Assembly (NCBI GenBank): GCA_963723235.1
Contig: CAVRPV010000001.1
Coordinates: forward strand, 1 to 64,000
Direction: 5' to 3'
From: CAIRTM01 sp963723235
GTDB lineage: Bacteria > Desulfobacterota > WTBG01 > CAIYCZ01 > CAIRTM01
Length of the DNA: 64,000 nucleotides
The notes under the pieces were generated by a model, which had not been told where the DNA came from, searched no databases, and saw nothing but the letters and a program-made list of their open reading frames with translations. Positions 30,428 through 38,730 of the stretch are shown piece after piece. Numbering within the stretch: position 1 is the stretch's first letter; each line of letters starts with the position of its first letter. The position numbers and the translations under genes were made by a program.

Positions 30428-31519
30428 TTATGGTTTTTTTTTTACTTCGCCGCTGCGCTCAAATGCCTCGGGTTGCTCATGCTCGACCTGTTGGTCAAGC
30501 GCGCTCTCGATCTGCTGGCGGTCCAGAGGGATGTCTTTTTCAAATGGTTTTTGGCGCATGCGGTGCGGCAGGGCCAGCAGGGCGGCATCGATTACATCCT
30601 GACGGGTAAGTTCCCTGCGTCCGCCCAGCGCGGCAATGGCCACGGCGGTTTTTTCCATGACGATATCGGCCCGGTGCGTGCGAATGCCAAGAGAGCTGGT
30701 AATGGTTACAATCTGTTCGAGCATTTGCTGGCTTTCAGCAACCTGAGGCAGGAGCTGCTGAGCAGCGGAAATATCGGTTTTAAGTGTTTGCTGGGCCGCG
30801 GCGAACTGTTCTTCAAACGCCCAGCAATCACGATCAAATGCTTTGCGCCGTTTGATAACCTCCAGCCGGTCACGGGGATCCGTGAGCGCGCCCACATCAA
30901 CGCACAGCCCAAAGCGGTCAAGAATCTGCGGCCGCAGGCGGCCTTCCTCGGGATTCATGGTTCCGACCAGCAGGAAGCGGGCCGGATGGTAGAGCGAAAT
31001 GCCTTCGCGCTCGATAACGTTGACGCCCATGGCCGCCGCGTCCAGCAGGACGTTGATCAGGTGGTCATCCAGCAGGTTGACTTCATCAATGTAGAGAATA
31101 TTGCGGTTGGCGCGGGCCAGAATGCCGGGCTCAAGGGCTTTGATGCCGTCAGTGAGCGCGCGTTTGATATCAAGGCTGCCGATCACCATGTCTTCAGTGG
31201 CGGAAAGCGGCATGTCAACGATTTCCATGGCCTTTTCAATCCAGGGCAGGCTGCCCTCGCGCTCAAAGCGATGCTGGCAGGCCTTGCACATCAGGCGCAT
31301 GTTTTCAGGGTCGCAGTTAAACGGACAGCCTTCAACCGCGCGCAGGCGCGGCAGCGTATGGGCCAGTGCACGCACGGCGGTTGATTTGCCCGTGCCCTTG
31401 TCACCCGTGATAATAACGCCCCCGACGGTCGGATCAATCGCATTGATCAACAGCGCTTTTTTCAGCAAATCCTGCCCGACAATCGCTGACAGGGGGAAGA
31501 TGACAAATTTGTGATGCAT
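30428..31519 (-). CDS. Chelatase AAA+ ATPase subunit (ChlI/BchI type)
   Basis: The AAA+ motor that opens the chelatase large subunit. Start ATG 31519 gives MHHKFVIFPLSAIVGQD; the longer frame reads into a dispersed repeat and is rejected. Walker A GDKGTGKST lies near residue 40, the cluster-like cysteines CPFNCDP and MCKAC near residue 65 are those of the bacterial ChlI/BchI branch, Walker B is ILYIDEVNLL, and sensor 1 GTMNPEEGRLRPQ and LDRF follow. The protein ends EVKKKP directly before TAA at 30428, within an A-rich run. It is the first gene of a leftward unit continuing through ChlD and BchH/CobN. Confidence 0.87.
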   Translation of the reverse strand: MHHKFVIFPLSAIVGQDLLKKALLINAIDPTVGGVIITGDKGTGKSTAVRALAHTLPRLRAVEGCPFNCDPENMRLMCKACQHRFEREGSLPWIEKAMEIVDMPLSATEDMVIGSLDIKRALTDGIKALEPGILARANRNILYIDEVNLLDDHLINVLLDAAAMGVNVIEREGISLYHPARFLLVGTMNPEEGRLRPQILDRFGLCVDVGALTDPRDRLEVIKRRKAFDRDCWAFEEQFAAAQQTLKTDISAAQQLLPQVAESQQMLEQIVTITSSLGIRTHRADIVMEKTAVAIAALGGRRELTRQDVIDAALLALPHRMRQKPFEKDIPLDRQQIESALDQQVEHEQPEAFERSGEVKKKP

Positions 31520-31532
31520 GGCGATATCTCTG

Positions 31533-31657
31533 CAGGCTGTTGAAAAAAGCCCATCTGTTGCGTTACGCTCGTCATTCTTCATTGCAGCGTACGAAAAAGT
31601 ACGCCTCATGCATCATGAACTCGCGTGCCTTACAGCTGAACATTTTTGAACAGCCTG
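31533..31657. repeat. 125-bp MITE-like dispersed repeat, copy 1
   Basis: Ends in imperfect terminal inverted repeats CAGGCTGTTGAAAAA and TTTTTGAACAGCCTG (15 bp). The interior holds GCGTTACGCTCGTCATTC and TACGAAAAAGTACGCCTCA. A second copy of the same 125-bp length lies at 38450-38574. It occupies the spacer directly upstream of the ChlI start. Confidence 0.85.
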
Positions 31658-31830
31658 TAAACGTTTTAGCACCCTGTTTGTGCTATGTTTCATCAGGTTT
31701 AAAGTATAGCGCGAGGGAAATGATATGTCAAATATTTAAAATCGTGCTACCGCTTGGCAGCTGATGTCTCCCGGACGATAAAACATCGTCTTCCGGCCGA
31801 TTCTAAAGGCTATGCCGCGGGTTTTGGGGA

Positions 31831-31859
31831 TTGACTTTCCGTGAGCAGGTTGCTATTTT
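31831..31859 (+). promoter_or_regulatory. Promoter of nikR
   Basis: TTGACT (31831-31836), 17 bp, TATTTT (31854-31859), about 35 nt before the nikR start. Upstream, GTGCTAT (31680-31686) and ATAGCGC (31706-31712) form an imperfect dyad. Confidence 0.6.
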
Positions 31860-31894
31860 TTCTTCACATACGTACACAGCTGGAGGTTATAGGC

Positions 31895-32311
31895 ATGTCA
31901 TCCCTCATCCGTTTCGGCATATCGCTTGAAAAAACGCTGCTTGAAGCCTTTGACGGCCTGATCAGCGACCGTGGCTACACCAACCGGTCCGAGGCCCTGC
32001 GTGATCTTATCCGCGATGAACTGGTTCGCCGCGAGTGGCTTTCCGGCGAAGTGGTGGCCGGCACGATTACCCTGGTGTTCGATCATCATACGCGCGAGCT
32101 GAACGCCCGGCTGACGGACATTCAGCACAAGCATCACGATGTCATCATTGCAACGCAGCACATCCATCTCGATCATCACAACTGTCTCGAGGTCATCGTT
32201 GTGCAGGGAACCCCGCAGGAGATTGAAAAGCTGGCCTCACGGTTGAAGGCCGCCCGCGGTGTCAAGCACAGCGCTCTGACCATGGCCACAACCGGAAAAA
32301 ACCTCTTATAA
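31895..32311 (+). CDS. nikR: Nickel-responsive regulator NikR
   Basis: The 138-residue product has a ribbon-helix-helix domain at residues 1-48 (RFGISLEKTLLEAFD, YTNRSEALRDLIRD) followed by an ACT-like metal domain. All four high-affinity nickel ligands of the E. coli protein are present with the right spacing: His78, His89, His91 and Cys97 (QHIHLDHHNCLEV). Start 31895 is set by GGAGG at 31882-31886. The family represses or activates nickel uptake and nickel-enzyme genes. Here no nickel transporter is adjacent. The neighbour across the divergent spacer is the ChlI/ChlD/BchH chelatase unit, which makes that unit a possible target, though this is inference from position only. Confidence 0.93.
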   Translation: MSSLIRFGISLEKTLLEAFDGLISDRGYTNRSEALRDLIRDELVRREWLSGEVVAGTITLVFDHHTRELNARLTDIQHKHHDVIIATQHIHLDHHNCLEVIVVQGTPQEIEKLASRLKAARGVKHSALTMATTGKNLL

Positions 32312-32343
32312 AGCGGCCTCAGCACCCCGCGCGGCCTCTTGCA

Positions 32344-32373
32344 TTGACACGCATATCAGGTATATTATATAGT
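32344..32373 (+). promoter_or_regulatory. Promoter upstream of the small HTH gene
   Basis: TTGACA (32344-32349), 18 bp, TATAGT (32368-32373). The transcript would carry a leader of about 115 nt before the ATG at 32495. Confidence 0.7.
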
Positions 32374-32382
32374 GTTTTTAAC

Positions 32383-32456
32383 AGGGAGGCCCGGTCCGGG
32401 GAAGGCAGCATCCGCCCAGACAATAACCGGAGATGCCCAGAAAGGGGACCAGGGTT
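32383..32456 (+). other. Leader segment with strong predicted pairing
   Basis: GGTCC pairs with GGACC and, inside it, GGC-GCATC pairs with GATGCC, giving a nested hairpin between the promoter and the HTH gene. The apical part (GGTCCGGGGAAGGCAGC) faintly recalls the SRP RNA tip but lacks its exact conserved bases. I therefore call only a structured leader, without class. Confidence 0.35.
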
Positions 32457-32494
32457 AACGCGCCTGTAACAGGAGTACCATTCAGGAGTCGATC

Positions 32495-32767
32495 ATGATA
32501 GAGCTTGGACATATAAAAGTATTTACCTGTGAAGAGGTTGCCGAGCGTCTGGGGGTCACCGTCAGGCGCATAAGGAGCTTTATAAAAAAAGGGCAGTTGA
32601 AGGCCCGGCGAATGGGCAGTACCTACTGCATCACCGAGAGGAAGCTTGAAGAATTTTTAGAAGGTGACTCCGGAGCAAATACGTCTCAGAATATGCAGCT
32701 TGATGACATTGCCGATGACATCAGCAGGCTGGATGCTATTCTGGGGGAAAATAAAAATACGGAATGA
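32495..32767 (+). CDS. Small excisionase/MerR-type helix-turn-helix protein
   Basis: The 90-residue protein starts behind AGGAG. Residues 8-57 form a winged-helix excisionase-like DNA-binding domain: FTCEEVAERLGVTVRRIRSFIKKG then LKARRMGSTYCITERKLEEFLEG. The last 30 residues are acidic (DDIADDISRLDAILGEN) and may pair with another protein or form a short coil. There is no recombinase nearby, so it is more likely a small regulator than a phage excisionase. It has its own promoter and structured leader. Its targets are unknown; it is followed 70 bp later by the surface-polysaccharide genes. Confidence 0.75.
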   Translation: MIELGHIKVFTCEEVAERLGVTVRRIRSFIKKGQLKARRMGSTYCITERKLEEFLEGDSGANTSQNMQLDDIADDISRLDAILGENKNTE

Positions 32768-32837
32768 ACTCCCCAACAGGCCCTGCGATTTTTCCGGCCT
32801 GTCTATCGTCTGCATATAGTCTCAAGGTTGGAACACA

Positions 32838-33644
32838 ATGACCAACGCGCCATTGAACAGATTGCCGAGCCCGTTCGGACCGGATTTCGTCGGTGTGGGT
32901 GTGCAGAAAGCGGGCACGAGCTGGGCGGGATACGTGCTGGCCCAGCATCCCGGGCTGTTTATAAATAAAAAGGAGATCAGCTTTTTCGTTCGTTTCTATC
33001 ACAAGGGATACAGCTGGTATCATGCCTGGTTCGAGGATAAAAATGGACGTTTGGCAGGTGAATTTACCCAGAGCTACATTATTTCTCCCCGGCCTGACTC
33101 CGCGCACCGCGAGTTTTACCCTCACTGGAACCCCAGGCGCAGGATTTTTTTCTGGCGCGAGCAGCCCTCGGCCCGGGATGAATTGAAAGCGCATTATCCC
33201 GATGTGCGTGTGTTCGCAATGTTTCGCAATCCGGTGGACCGGGCCTGGTCGGCCTACTGGTTCTGGCGCCGCCGCAAGGAACGCATCGGCAAGCGCTTCG
33301 TGGAGTTTGAAAAGATGTGGGCCGATGATGGCCGCTGGATCAAAAGCCGGGGCCTCTACGCTGACCAGCTCACCTATTGGCGTAAGGCATTTCCTGATTT
33401 CGGCGTGTTCTTCTACGATGATATCAAGACCGATCCTGTCGGCCTGGCTCAATCGCTGTTCCGTTTCATCGGTGTTGACGACATGTTCGTTCCGGAAGGC
33501 CTGGAGCGCAAGGTGAACAAGACGGACTACAACCCCATGCCGCCGGAGATCCGTCAGATGCTGGTTGAGTATTACCGCGAGCAGATTATGCGCTTTGCGG
33601 AGATGACCGGCAGGGATTTATCGCATTGGCTCCGCGTTTCGTAA
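32838..33644 (+). CDS. Sulfotransferase (PAPS-dependent)
   Basis: The 268-residue cytosolic-type protein has the two PAPS-binding motifs of the P-loop sulfotransferase family: the 5' phosphosulfate loop GVQKAGTSWAGYVL (residues 20-33) and the 3' phosphate motif FRNPVDRAWSAYWFW near residue 132. A C-terminal basic segment and YYREQ follow the expected pattern. It transfers sulfate from PAPS to a hydroxyl, most likely of a carbohydrate, given that glycosyltransferase-like genes and a second sulfotransferase lie within the next 4 kb on the same strand. The acceptor is not deducible. The start at 32838 lies 17 bp after GGTTGG, a weak ribosome site. Confidence 0.85.
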   Translation: MTNAPLNRLPSPFGPDFVGVGVQKAGTSWAGYVLAQHPGLFINKKEISFFVRFYHKGYSWYHAWFEDKNGRLAGEFTQSYIISPRPDSAHREFYPHWNPRRRIFFWREQPSARDELKAHYPDVRVFAMFRNPVDRAWSAYWFWRRRKERIGKRFVEFEKMWADDGRWIKSRGLYADQLTYWRKAFPDFGVFFYDDIKTDPVGLAQSLFRFIGVDDMFVPEGLERKVNKTDYNPMPPEIRQMLVEYYREQIMRFAEMTGRDLSHWLRVS

Positions 33645-33811
33645 CAGATACCGGGGGTGCAGGATGGGCGCGTACGCGCCACTATAAGCGCATACTGGAA
33701 ATCAGCCGCAGCAAAAATACGAAACTCTACGTGCTTCAGTGTAAACATTGAGCCCGGTCTTGGTTGCAATTTGAGAGAACTGCACACGTTCAGCAACGGG
33801 GGAAAAACACC

Positions 33812-34756
33812 GTGAAGATTTTGCTTATTGCCAAGTCAAAAACACACACACGCATCTATCACTATTTTAAAGAAGCATTTAAACGGCAGGGGCATCGGGT
33901 TTGCTGGGTAAAGTATCTGAAGTTGAGGTCGTATTTCGGCGAGAAAATCGCAAATATACTTGTCGAAATGCTGCGGGTTTTCTATCGGCCGGACCTGCTC
34001 TTTTTCCATGGCAAAGACATTTCTTATGATTTGCTGTTGCGGTTGAAGAAAAAAATGCCGGCGGTCATGTACTTTGATGACTTTTTAACTGCTGCCAGAA
34101 GAAATGACGAGCAGTTAAAAAAACTCGGCCGTGAGTCTGATATTATGTACGTGACCGGTCGGGGCGAGCTTGCCCAATACCGCCAATGGGGGATCAACGC
34201 CAGATTTATTACCGGCGGCTGTGATCCGGCCGCCCACTATAGGGCGCAAGCTACGGATTCATTTTACGGGAGCGAGGTCGCTTTTATCGGCAGGGCCAAT
34301 GCGCCCGAGAGGGTGGCGTGCATGCATGAAGTTGCCAAACGCTTTGACCTGAAGTTGTGGGGGCAGGGATGGGAGGATTTCGACCTGAAGGCGGCGGCCA
34401 AAGAGGTCTTTGCTGATGAATACCGCAAGATATGTGCTGGTGCCAAGGTGGTCCTGGGCTGGAATAACGACAATGCAACGGTGGATCTGTATTTCTCAAA
34501 TCGCACTTGGTATACGCTGGGTTGCGGCGCGTTTCTCCTGACGGCCTATTCCCCCTCTCTGGAGGAACTGTTCGGGCGCGGTCGGGAGTTGGACTGGTTT
34601 GAGACCATTGAAGAGTGTTGTGAGAAGATCGCATATTATTTGGCACATGACGAGGAGCGCAAGCAGATTGCGGCGGCTGGCTATCACCTGGCCCATAGTA
34701 AATACAGCTATGACAATATGGTTAAGACGATCATAGCAGACATCGAAACATTATAG
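33812..34756 (+). CDS. Glycosyltransferase, CgeB/DUF3880-like GT-B protein
   Basis: The GTG at 33812 is preferred: GGGGGA lies eight bases upstream and the product then begins MKILLIAKSKTHTRIYHYF, as GT-B enzymes do. The 314-residue protein has an N-terminal Rossmann half with LLFFHGKD and MYFDDFLT, and a C-terminal half with GSEVAFIGRANAPERV, WGQGWED and CGAFLLTAYSPSLEELF. This is the layout of CgeB-like glycosyltransferases, which bind a nucleotide sugar through the C-terminal domain. The donor and acceptor are unknown. It sits between a sulfotransferase and another transferase-like gene, which fits assembly of a surface polysaccharide. Confidence 0.7.
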   Translation: MKILLIAKSKTHTRIYHYFKEAFKRQGHRVCWVKYLKLRSYFGEKIANILVEMLRVFYRPDLLFFHGKDISYDLLLRLKKKMPAVMYFDDFLTAARRNDEQLKKLGRESDIMYVTGRGELAQYRQWGINARFITGGCDPAAHYRAQATDSFYGSEVAFIGRANAPERVACMHEVAKRFDLKLWGQGWEDFDLKAAAKEVFADEYRKICAGAKVVLGWNNDNATVDLYFSNRTWYTLGCGAFLLTAYSPSLEELFGRGRELDWFETIEECCEKIAYYLAHDEERKQIAAAGYHLAHSKYSYDNMVKTIIADIETL

Positions 34757-34799
34757 TTCGGCTTGATTTCTGCCCCGCTGGCAGCAATGAGAACAGAAA

Positions 34800-35824
34800 A
34801 TGGAAAATACGTTAGACGACATCTGGGGAATCACGTGTTACTTCAATCCGCAAAGAGAGCGAACGTGCAAATCAAACTATGATACATTTCGGGAGGGTTA
34901 AAAAATCAAGGATTACGGCTTATAACAGTTGAGCTTGCGAATGGCGATAATCCTTTCGAACTGACACAAAAAAATGCAGATATACTCATTCAGGTCAGGG
35001 CGGAATCCGTGCTGTGGCAGAAGGAGCGGCTTCTCAACATCGCGCTACACCGCCTTCCGGAAACCTGCACGAAGGTAGTATTGCTTGACAGGGATATTTT
35101 GTTTTTGGACAATGCCTGGGTGGGTAAGACATCACAATTGCTTGACAAGCACGACGCGCTGCAACCGTTCAGCACCGTGGTGAGGCTCAAGAAAGGCCAG
35201 ACCGCGATTATCAAGCCCGAGCGCCAATATCGATTCGGTAAAAAAGAGGGAGAGAAATCGACAAGCTGCTGCGCTGCATATTTTAGCCATGAGAACCGGT
35301 TTCTGGAAACCGGCTTTGCGTGGGCTGTAAAAAAAAGCCTGCTTGAAGGCATCGGCTTCTATGATAAGCTGGTACTCGGTGGAGCAGATAGCCTCATGGC
35401 CGTAGCTTTTTTGCCGGAGGATGCGTTTCCCCATAGCCGCAGGAGCAAATATGGCGACGGCTTTCCGGACGAGCTCAAAAAAGGCATGCACCTATGGCAA
35501 GCCAGTATCCGCGCCAGACTGAAAAACAGTGCATCCGTGCTGCCCGGAACAATACTGCATCTATTTCACGGAGAGAGAAAGAACAGATTTTACAGAGAGC
35601 GCAACAGTATTCTCAGGCTTTGCGCATTTGATCCGGATGTCGACGTGCGACTGAACGAAGATGGCTGCTGGGAATGGAATTCAAACAAGAAGATACTCCA
35701 TCTGTTGGCCAGATGCTATTTTTGGGTCAGGAACGGGGACAGCAATGCAGCCAAACGCTGCTCTGCGCTGCTGCTGAGAGCGGGATTCTTTCTCGCAAAG
35801 AAGATACGGCGGCTCGGAAATTGA
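34800..35824 (+). CDS. Putative GT-A type glycosyltransferase, one frameshift
   Basis: Starting at ATG 34800 the first 33 codons read WGITCYFNPQRERTCKSNYD and FREG, then the frame breaks in a GGG run near 34897-34899. One inserted base continues LKNQGLRLITVELANG and LIQVRAESVLWQKERLLNIAL to the stop at 35824, about 341 residues in all. The segment TKVVLLDRDILFLDNAW carries a DxD-like metal motif where GT-A enzymes bind the nucleotide sugar. Later come FSHENRFLETGFAWAVKKSL and HGERKNRFYRER. I know this pattern from uncharacterised bacterial proteins in polysaccharide loci but no defined reaction. Confidence 0.6.
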
Positions 35825-35898
35825 AGCGTCCAACTTTTCTGCGGCCCGCACGGAGGGATAGCATCACCGGTTTATTTATAAAAACATGATAAGCAAAT

Positions 35899-36897
35899 AT
35901 GAAGCTGAATGAACGAACAATTTTGCGCTGTGTCAATTTGTTTGTATATGTGCTGTTTTGCCGACAGGTTCGCACGTTTAGGAGAAAAGTCGGATATTTC
36001 CCTAATATCGCAGCTCCGCGGTCCTTTAACGAGAGAATGATATGGCGAAAAATATTCGACCGCAATCCTTTGTTTTGCACATTTTGCGACAAGCTTGCCA
36101 CGAAAGAACACATCCGCTCCAGGCTGCCTGAGATCGATATTCCGGAAACCCTGTGGACAGGAGTCGATGTTGCCGCTATTCCAACGGCGCTGAGAACCGG
36201 CGATACCGTATTGAAAGCGAATCATGGGTGCAACCTTAATATATTAGGACCCTGGGAGGATTTGCAGCCCGAAACATTGAAGCAAACGACTTCGAGATGG
36301 CTTGCCCGTGACTATGGCACGAAGAATTGTGAGTGGGGATATCGCGGTGCACGCAAGCTTATTTTCCTTGAGCGGCGCCTTAAGCCCCGGGAGGGCGGGA
36401 AACTCCTTGATATCGGCGTGATTTGCTCCAACGGGAAAGCGATTCTTGCTGTCGTAAGCATCGACTACAAATCGAGCGACCCGAAGTTGTCATACTATGA
36501 TCTTGAGGGAAGGCGGCTTGTTGAATACGAGCTGAAAAATCAAAGATGGAAACCTCTGCCGCAGGACTTCGTGGTTCCGCATTCATTTCAACTGGCTGTC
36601 TGCTATGCTAAAAAATTGAGCGTCGGCATCGACTACGCACGATATGATTTTTTATATGCTGATAACCGCATATATGCCGGCGAAATAACAGCATATCCTG
36701 CCAGGGGCCTGCGCATCTACGGATTTAATGAAGAGCTCGAGAAAGGCTGGGATATCGCGAGTTCATGGTTCTTATCAGCACAGCATTCGGGATGGAAAAG
36801 AACGTATGCCCGGGTTTTGCGCAAGCATTTCGAGAAAAGTGTCACAACAATGCATGCAAGCAACAGTGGGACAGCGGACCCGGCATTATCAGGATAG
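35899..36897 (+). CDS. TupA-like ATP-grasp protein
   Basis: The 332-residue protein resembles the TupA-like ATP-grasp family (PF14305 type). Supporting segments are the opening FPNIAAPRSFNERMIWRKIFDRNPLF, the KEHIRSRLPE stretch, TGDTVLKANHGCN (ATP-grasp lysine region) and YAGEITAYPARGL near residue 255, where acidic residues hold Mg-ATP. TupA in Bacillus joins amino acids to a teichuronopeptide, and relatives decorate surface polymers by amide or ester bonds. I infer a similar decoration here, since sulfotransferases and glycosyltransferase-like genes flank it on the same strand. The target polymer is unknown. Confidence 0.7.
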   Translation: MKLNERTILRCVNLFVYVLFCRQVRTFRRKVGYFPNIAAPRSFNERMIWRKIFDRNPLFCTFCDKLATKEHIRSRLPEIDIPETLWTGVDVAAIPTALRTGDTVLKANHGCNLNILGPWEDLQPETLKQTTSRWLARDYGTKNCEWGYRGARKLIFLERRLKPREGGKLLDIGVICSNGKAILAVVSIDYKSSDPKLSYYDLEGRRLVEYELKNQRWKPLPQDFVVPHSFQLAVCYAKKLSVGIDYARYDFLYADNRIYAGEITAYPARGLRIYGFNEELEKGWDIASSWFLSAQHSGWKRTYARVLRKHFEKSVTTMHASNSGTADPALSG

Positions 36898-37063
36898 GAT
36901 ATGTTTGAACTTTCTACGAATAAATCCGGGCAGACAGGGATTTTGCCACAACCGGTTCTGTCAGAGTGATGTCGCACTCAGGACTCCTGGAAAAATCAGG
37001 GAAATTGAAGCCAGAATCAGCTGAAGATTGCAGCGTTATCACTACCCATGGGGGGATGCTCAC

Positions 37064-37907
37064 GTGCTACCCAATTTTATAATTATTGGGACGATGAAGG
37101 GAGGAACATCAACCCTGTTTCGATATCTATCGGATCATCCCGACATAGAGCCTTCGTCGAGGAAGGAGACAAATTTCTTCGCAACCACCGATTGCTTCTC
37201 CAGGGGGCTTAATTGGTACGAGTCCCTGTATAAAAAAAATAATGCTCAAGTATTCTTTTGAGGCATCGCCAAATTATACGAAGCGCCATGTCTCTCCGGG
37301 AGTTGCAGAGAGGATGTATTCAGTCCTGCCGAACATTAAACTAATTTATCTGCTTCGGGATCCAATAGAGAGAACACTATCTCATTACATACACAACTAC
37401 GCATGCGGCAGCGAATCCCGCTCATTTTCAGAGGTGATAAAAGACACCGGCGACGGCAACAATTATATTCAGACAAGTAAATACTATTTTCAAATCCAGG
37501 CGTTTTTAGAATATTATTCGGAAAAACAAATTTTTATGATTGAGTCAGAAACATTGCGCAAAGACCCTGTCATGGTACTGAGAGAGGTTGTTGCGTTTTT
37601 AGGAATAACAAATGAGTACTATTCTGATAGTACCCGCATCCTTAAGAAGTGCTTTCACCAATCCAGCAACAAAAAACGGCGTACTTTGTTTGAAGAAGAG
37701 CTTAGGGAAAAAACAAACAATCGATTCCTGCTGCACCAGATTAAAAAAATATGCAGGCCTTTTAGAAAACCAATCGAAAAACCGGTTTTGTCCTCCGCTG
37801 AGCGAGCGAGACTTACGGAAGCATTTGCACCTGACGTAGAAAAGCTTCGGCACTTTTCGGGCATGAAGTTCTTAGCGCTGGTCGCTATAATAACAATTGA
37901 ATTTTAA
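37064..37907 (+). CDS. Second sulfotransferase (PAPS-dependent), one frameshift
   Basis: GTG 37064 follows GGGGGGA by seven bases and gives MLPNFIIIGTMKGGTSTLFRYL, with the 5' PAPS loop GTMKGGTST. The 3' phosphate motif LLRDPIERTLSHYIH comes after the frame break. The break is in an A8 run near 37230-37237. With seven A the sequence reads LYKKIMLKYSFEASPNYTKR, where the SFEASPNY motif is the family's acceptor-side signature. Total length is about 281 residues. It is closer to bacterial heparan-like sulfotransferases than the copy at 32838, so the two probably act at different positions of one polysaccharide. Base composition here seems more AT-rich than the neighbours. Confidence 0.8.
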
Positions 37908-37991
37908 GGAGTCTGTTACACGATTTTATAAATCGAAGCATGGCGACGCGATTACAATGACTTTCGACCGCATACGGTGCGCCCGCATCGG

Positions 37992-38020
37992 TTGACAGCA
38001 CTGAAAAAACAATAGACAAT
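37992..38020 (+). promoter_or_regulatory. Promoter of rnpB
   Basis: A perfect TTGACA (37992-37997), 17 bp, then GACAAT (38015-38020, 4 of 6). Start of transcription would be within a few bases of the mature 5' end. Confidence 0.65.
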
Positions 38021-38033
38021 ATCAATGTAGCGC

Positions 38034-38438
38034 GACCGGAGCAGACAAAATGGTCGCTGCAGTGCAGCCGCGTCTGGGCTGCAGAGGAAAGTCCGGGCTC
38101 CACAGGGCAGGATGGTCGCTAACGGCGACTGGGGGCGACCCTAAGGAAAGTGCCGCAGAAAATAAACCGCCCTGCGCCGGTGCAAGCCGGTTCAGGGTAA
38201 GGGTGAAACGGTGAGGTAAGAGCTCACCAGATCCCGGGTGACCGGGATAGCTTGGTAAACCCCATCCGGAGCAAGGCCAAATAGGGAAGCACGAACGCTC
38301 TCGGGCGTTCAGAAAGTTGCCCGCTTTTACGCTTCCGGGTAGGCTGCTAGAGGCATCTGGCAACAGGTGTCCCAGATGAATGATCATTGCCCCGTCTTCG
38401 GGCGGGGAACAGAACCCGGCTTATTGTCTGCTCCGGTT
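38034..38438 (+). ncRNA. rnpB: RNase P RNA (bacterial type A)
   Basis: The catalytic RNA that trims tRNA 5' ends. The ends pair: GACCGGAGCAGACAA at the start with TTGTCTGCTCCGGTT at the end (helix P1). Conserved core sequences are all present: GAGGAAAGTCCGGGCTC with CACAGGGCA, the GGTAAGGGTGAAACGGTGAGG segment in P9-P10, GGTAAACCCC, the P15 loop with GCTAGAGG, and AGATGAATGATCATT (CR V). Length of about 405 nt is normal. A T6 tract directly follows the last helix and probably serves as terminator. The gene lies between the sulfotransferase and ruvX and has its own promoter. Confidence 0.95.
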
Positions 38439-38449
38439 TTTTAATCTTA

Positions 38450-38574
38450 GAGGCGTTTGAAAAATACCCGTCTGCTTCGTTGCGCTCGTCATTCGTCTTT
38501 GCGGCGTACGAAAAGTACGCCTCATTCCTCATGACGTCGCGCGCCTTGCATCCGGGCATTTTTGAACCGCCTGC
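38450..38574. repeat. 125-bp MITE-like dispersed repeat, copy 2
   Basis: Same length as the element at 31533-31657. Terminal inverted repeats are GAGGCGTTTGAAAAA and TTTTTGAACCGCCTG, and the interior GTTGCGCTCGTCATTC and TACGAAAAGTACGCCTCATTC is shared. It sits right behind the rnpB terminator. No protein is encoded, and the two copies differ by scattered substitutions, so they are not a recent duplication. Confidence 0.85.
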
Positions 38575-38580
38575 TGAGTC

Positions 38581-38650
38581 GTCATTCCGGCAAAAGCCGG
38601 AATCCAGAGTGACTGAAAAGGCACTGGACACCGGTTTTTACCGGTGTGAC
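38581..38650. repeat. Short palindromic repeat (REP-like)
   Basis: Two adjacent hairpins: ATTCCGGC-AAAA-GCCGGAAT (38584-38603) and ACACCGGT-TTTT-ACCGGTGT (about 38628-38647), bounded by GTC and GAC. The first is the common GTCATTCCGGC-type bacterial interspersed palindrome. Confidence 0.65.
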
Positions 38651-38730
38651 GTTTGTTGATGCGCTGCAACGGGATTAACCCCCAGGATTTTAAAAAACCA
38701 CAGGGGTTTTTTTGAATGCCATTGTTAGAT

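Noticed and set aside
32383..32456. Small SRP RNA gene
   Set aside because: Only part of the tip resembles the SRP consensus; the conserved GGUCCGGAAGGAAGCAG core is altered and it is located in an mRNA leader.
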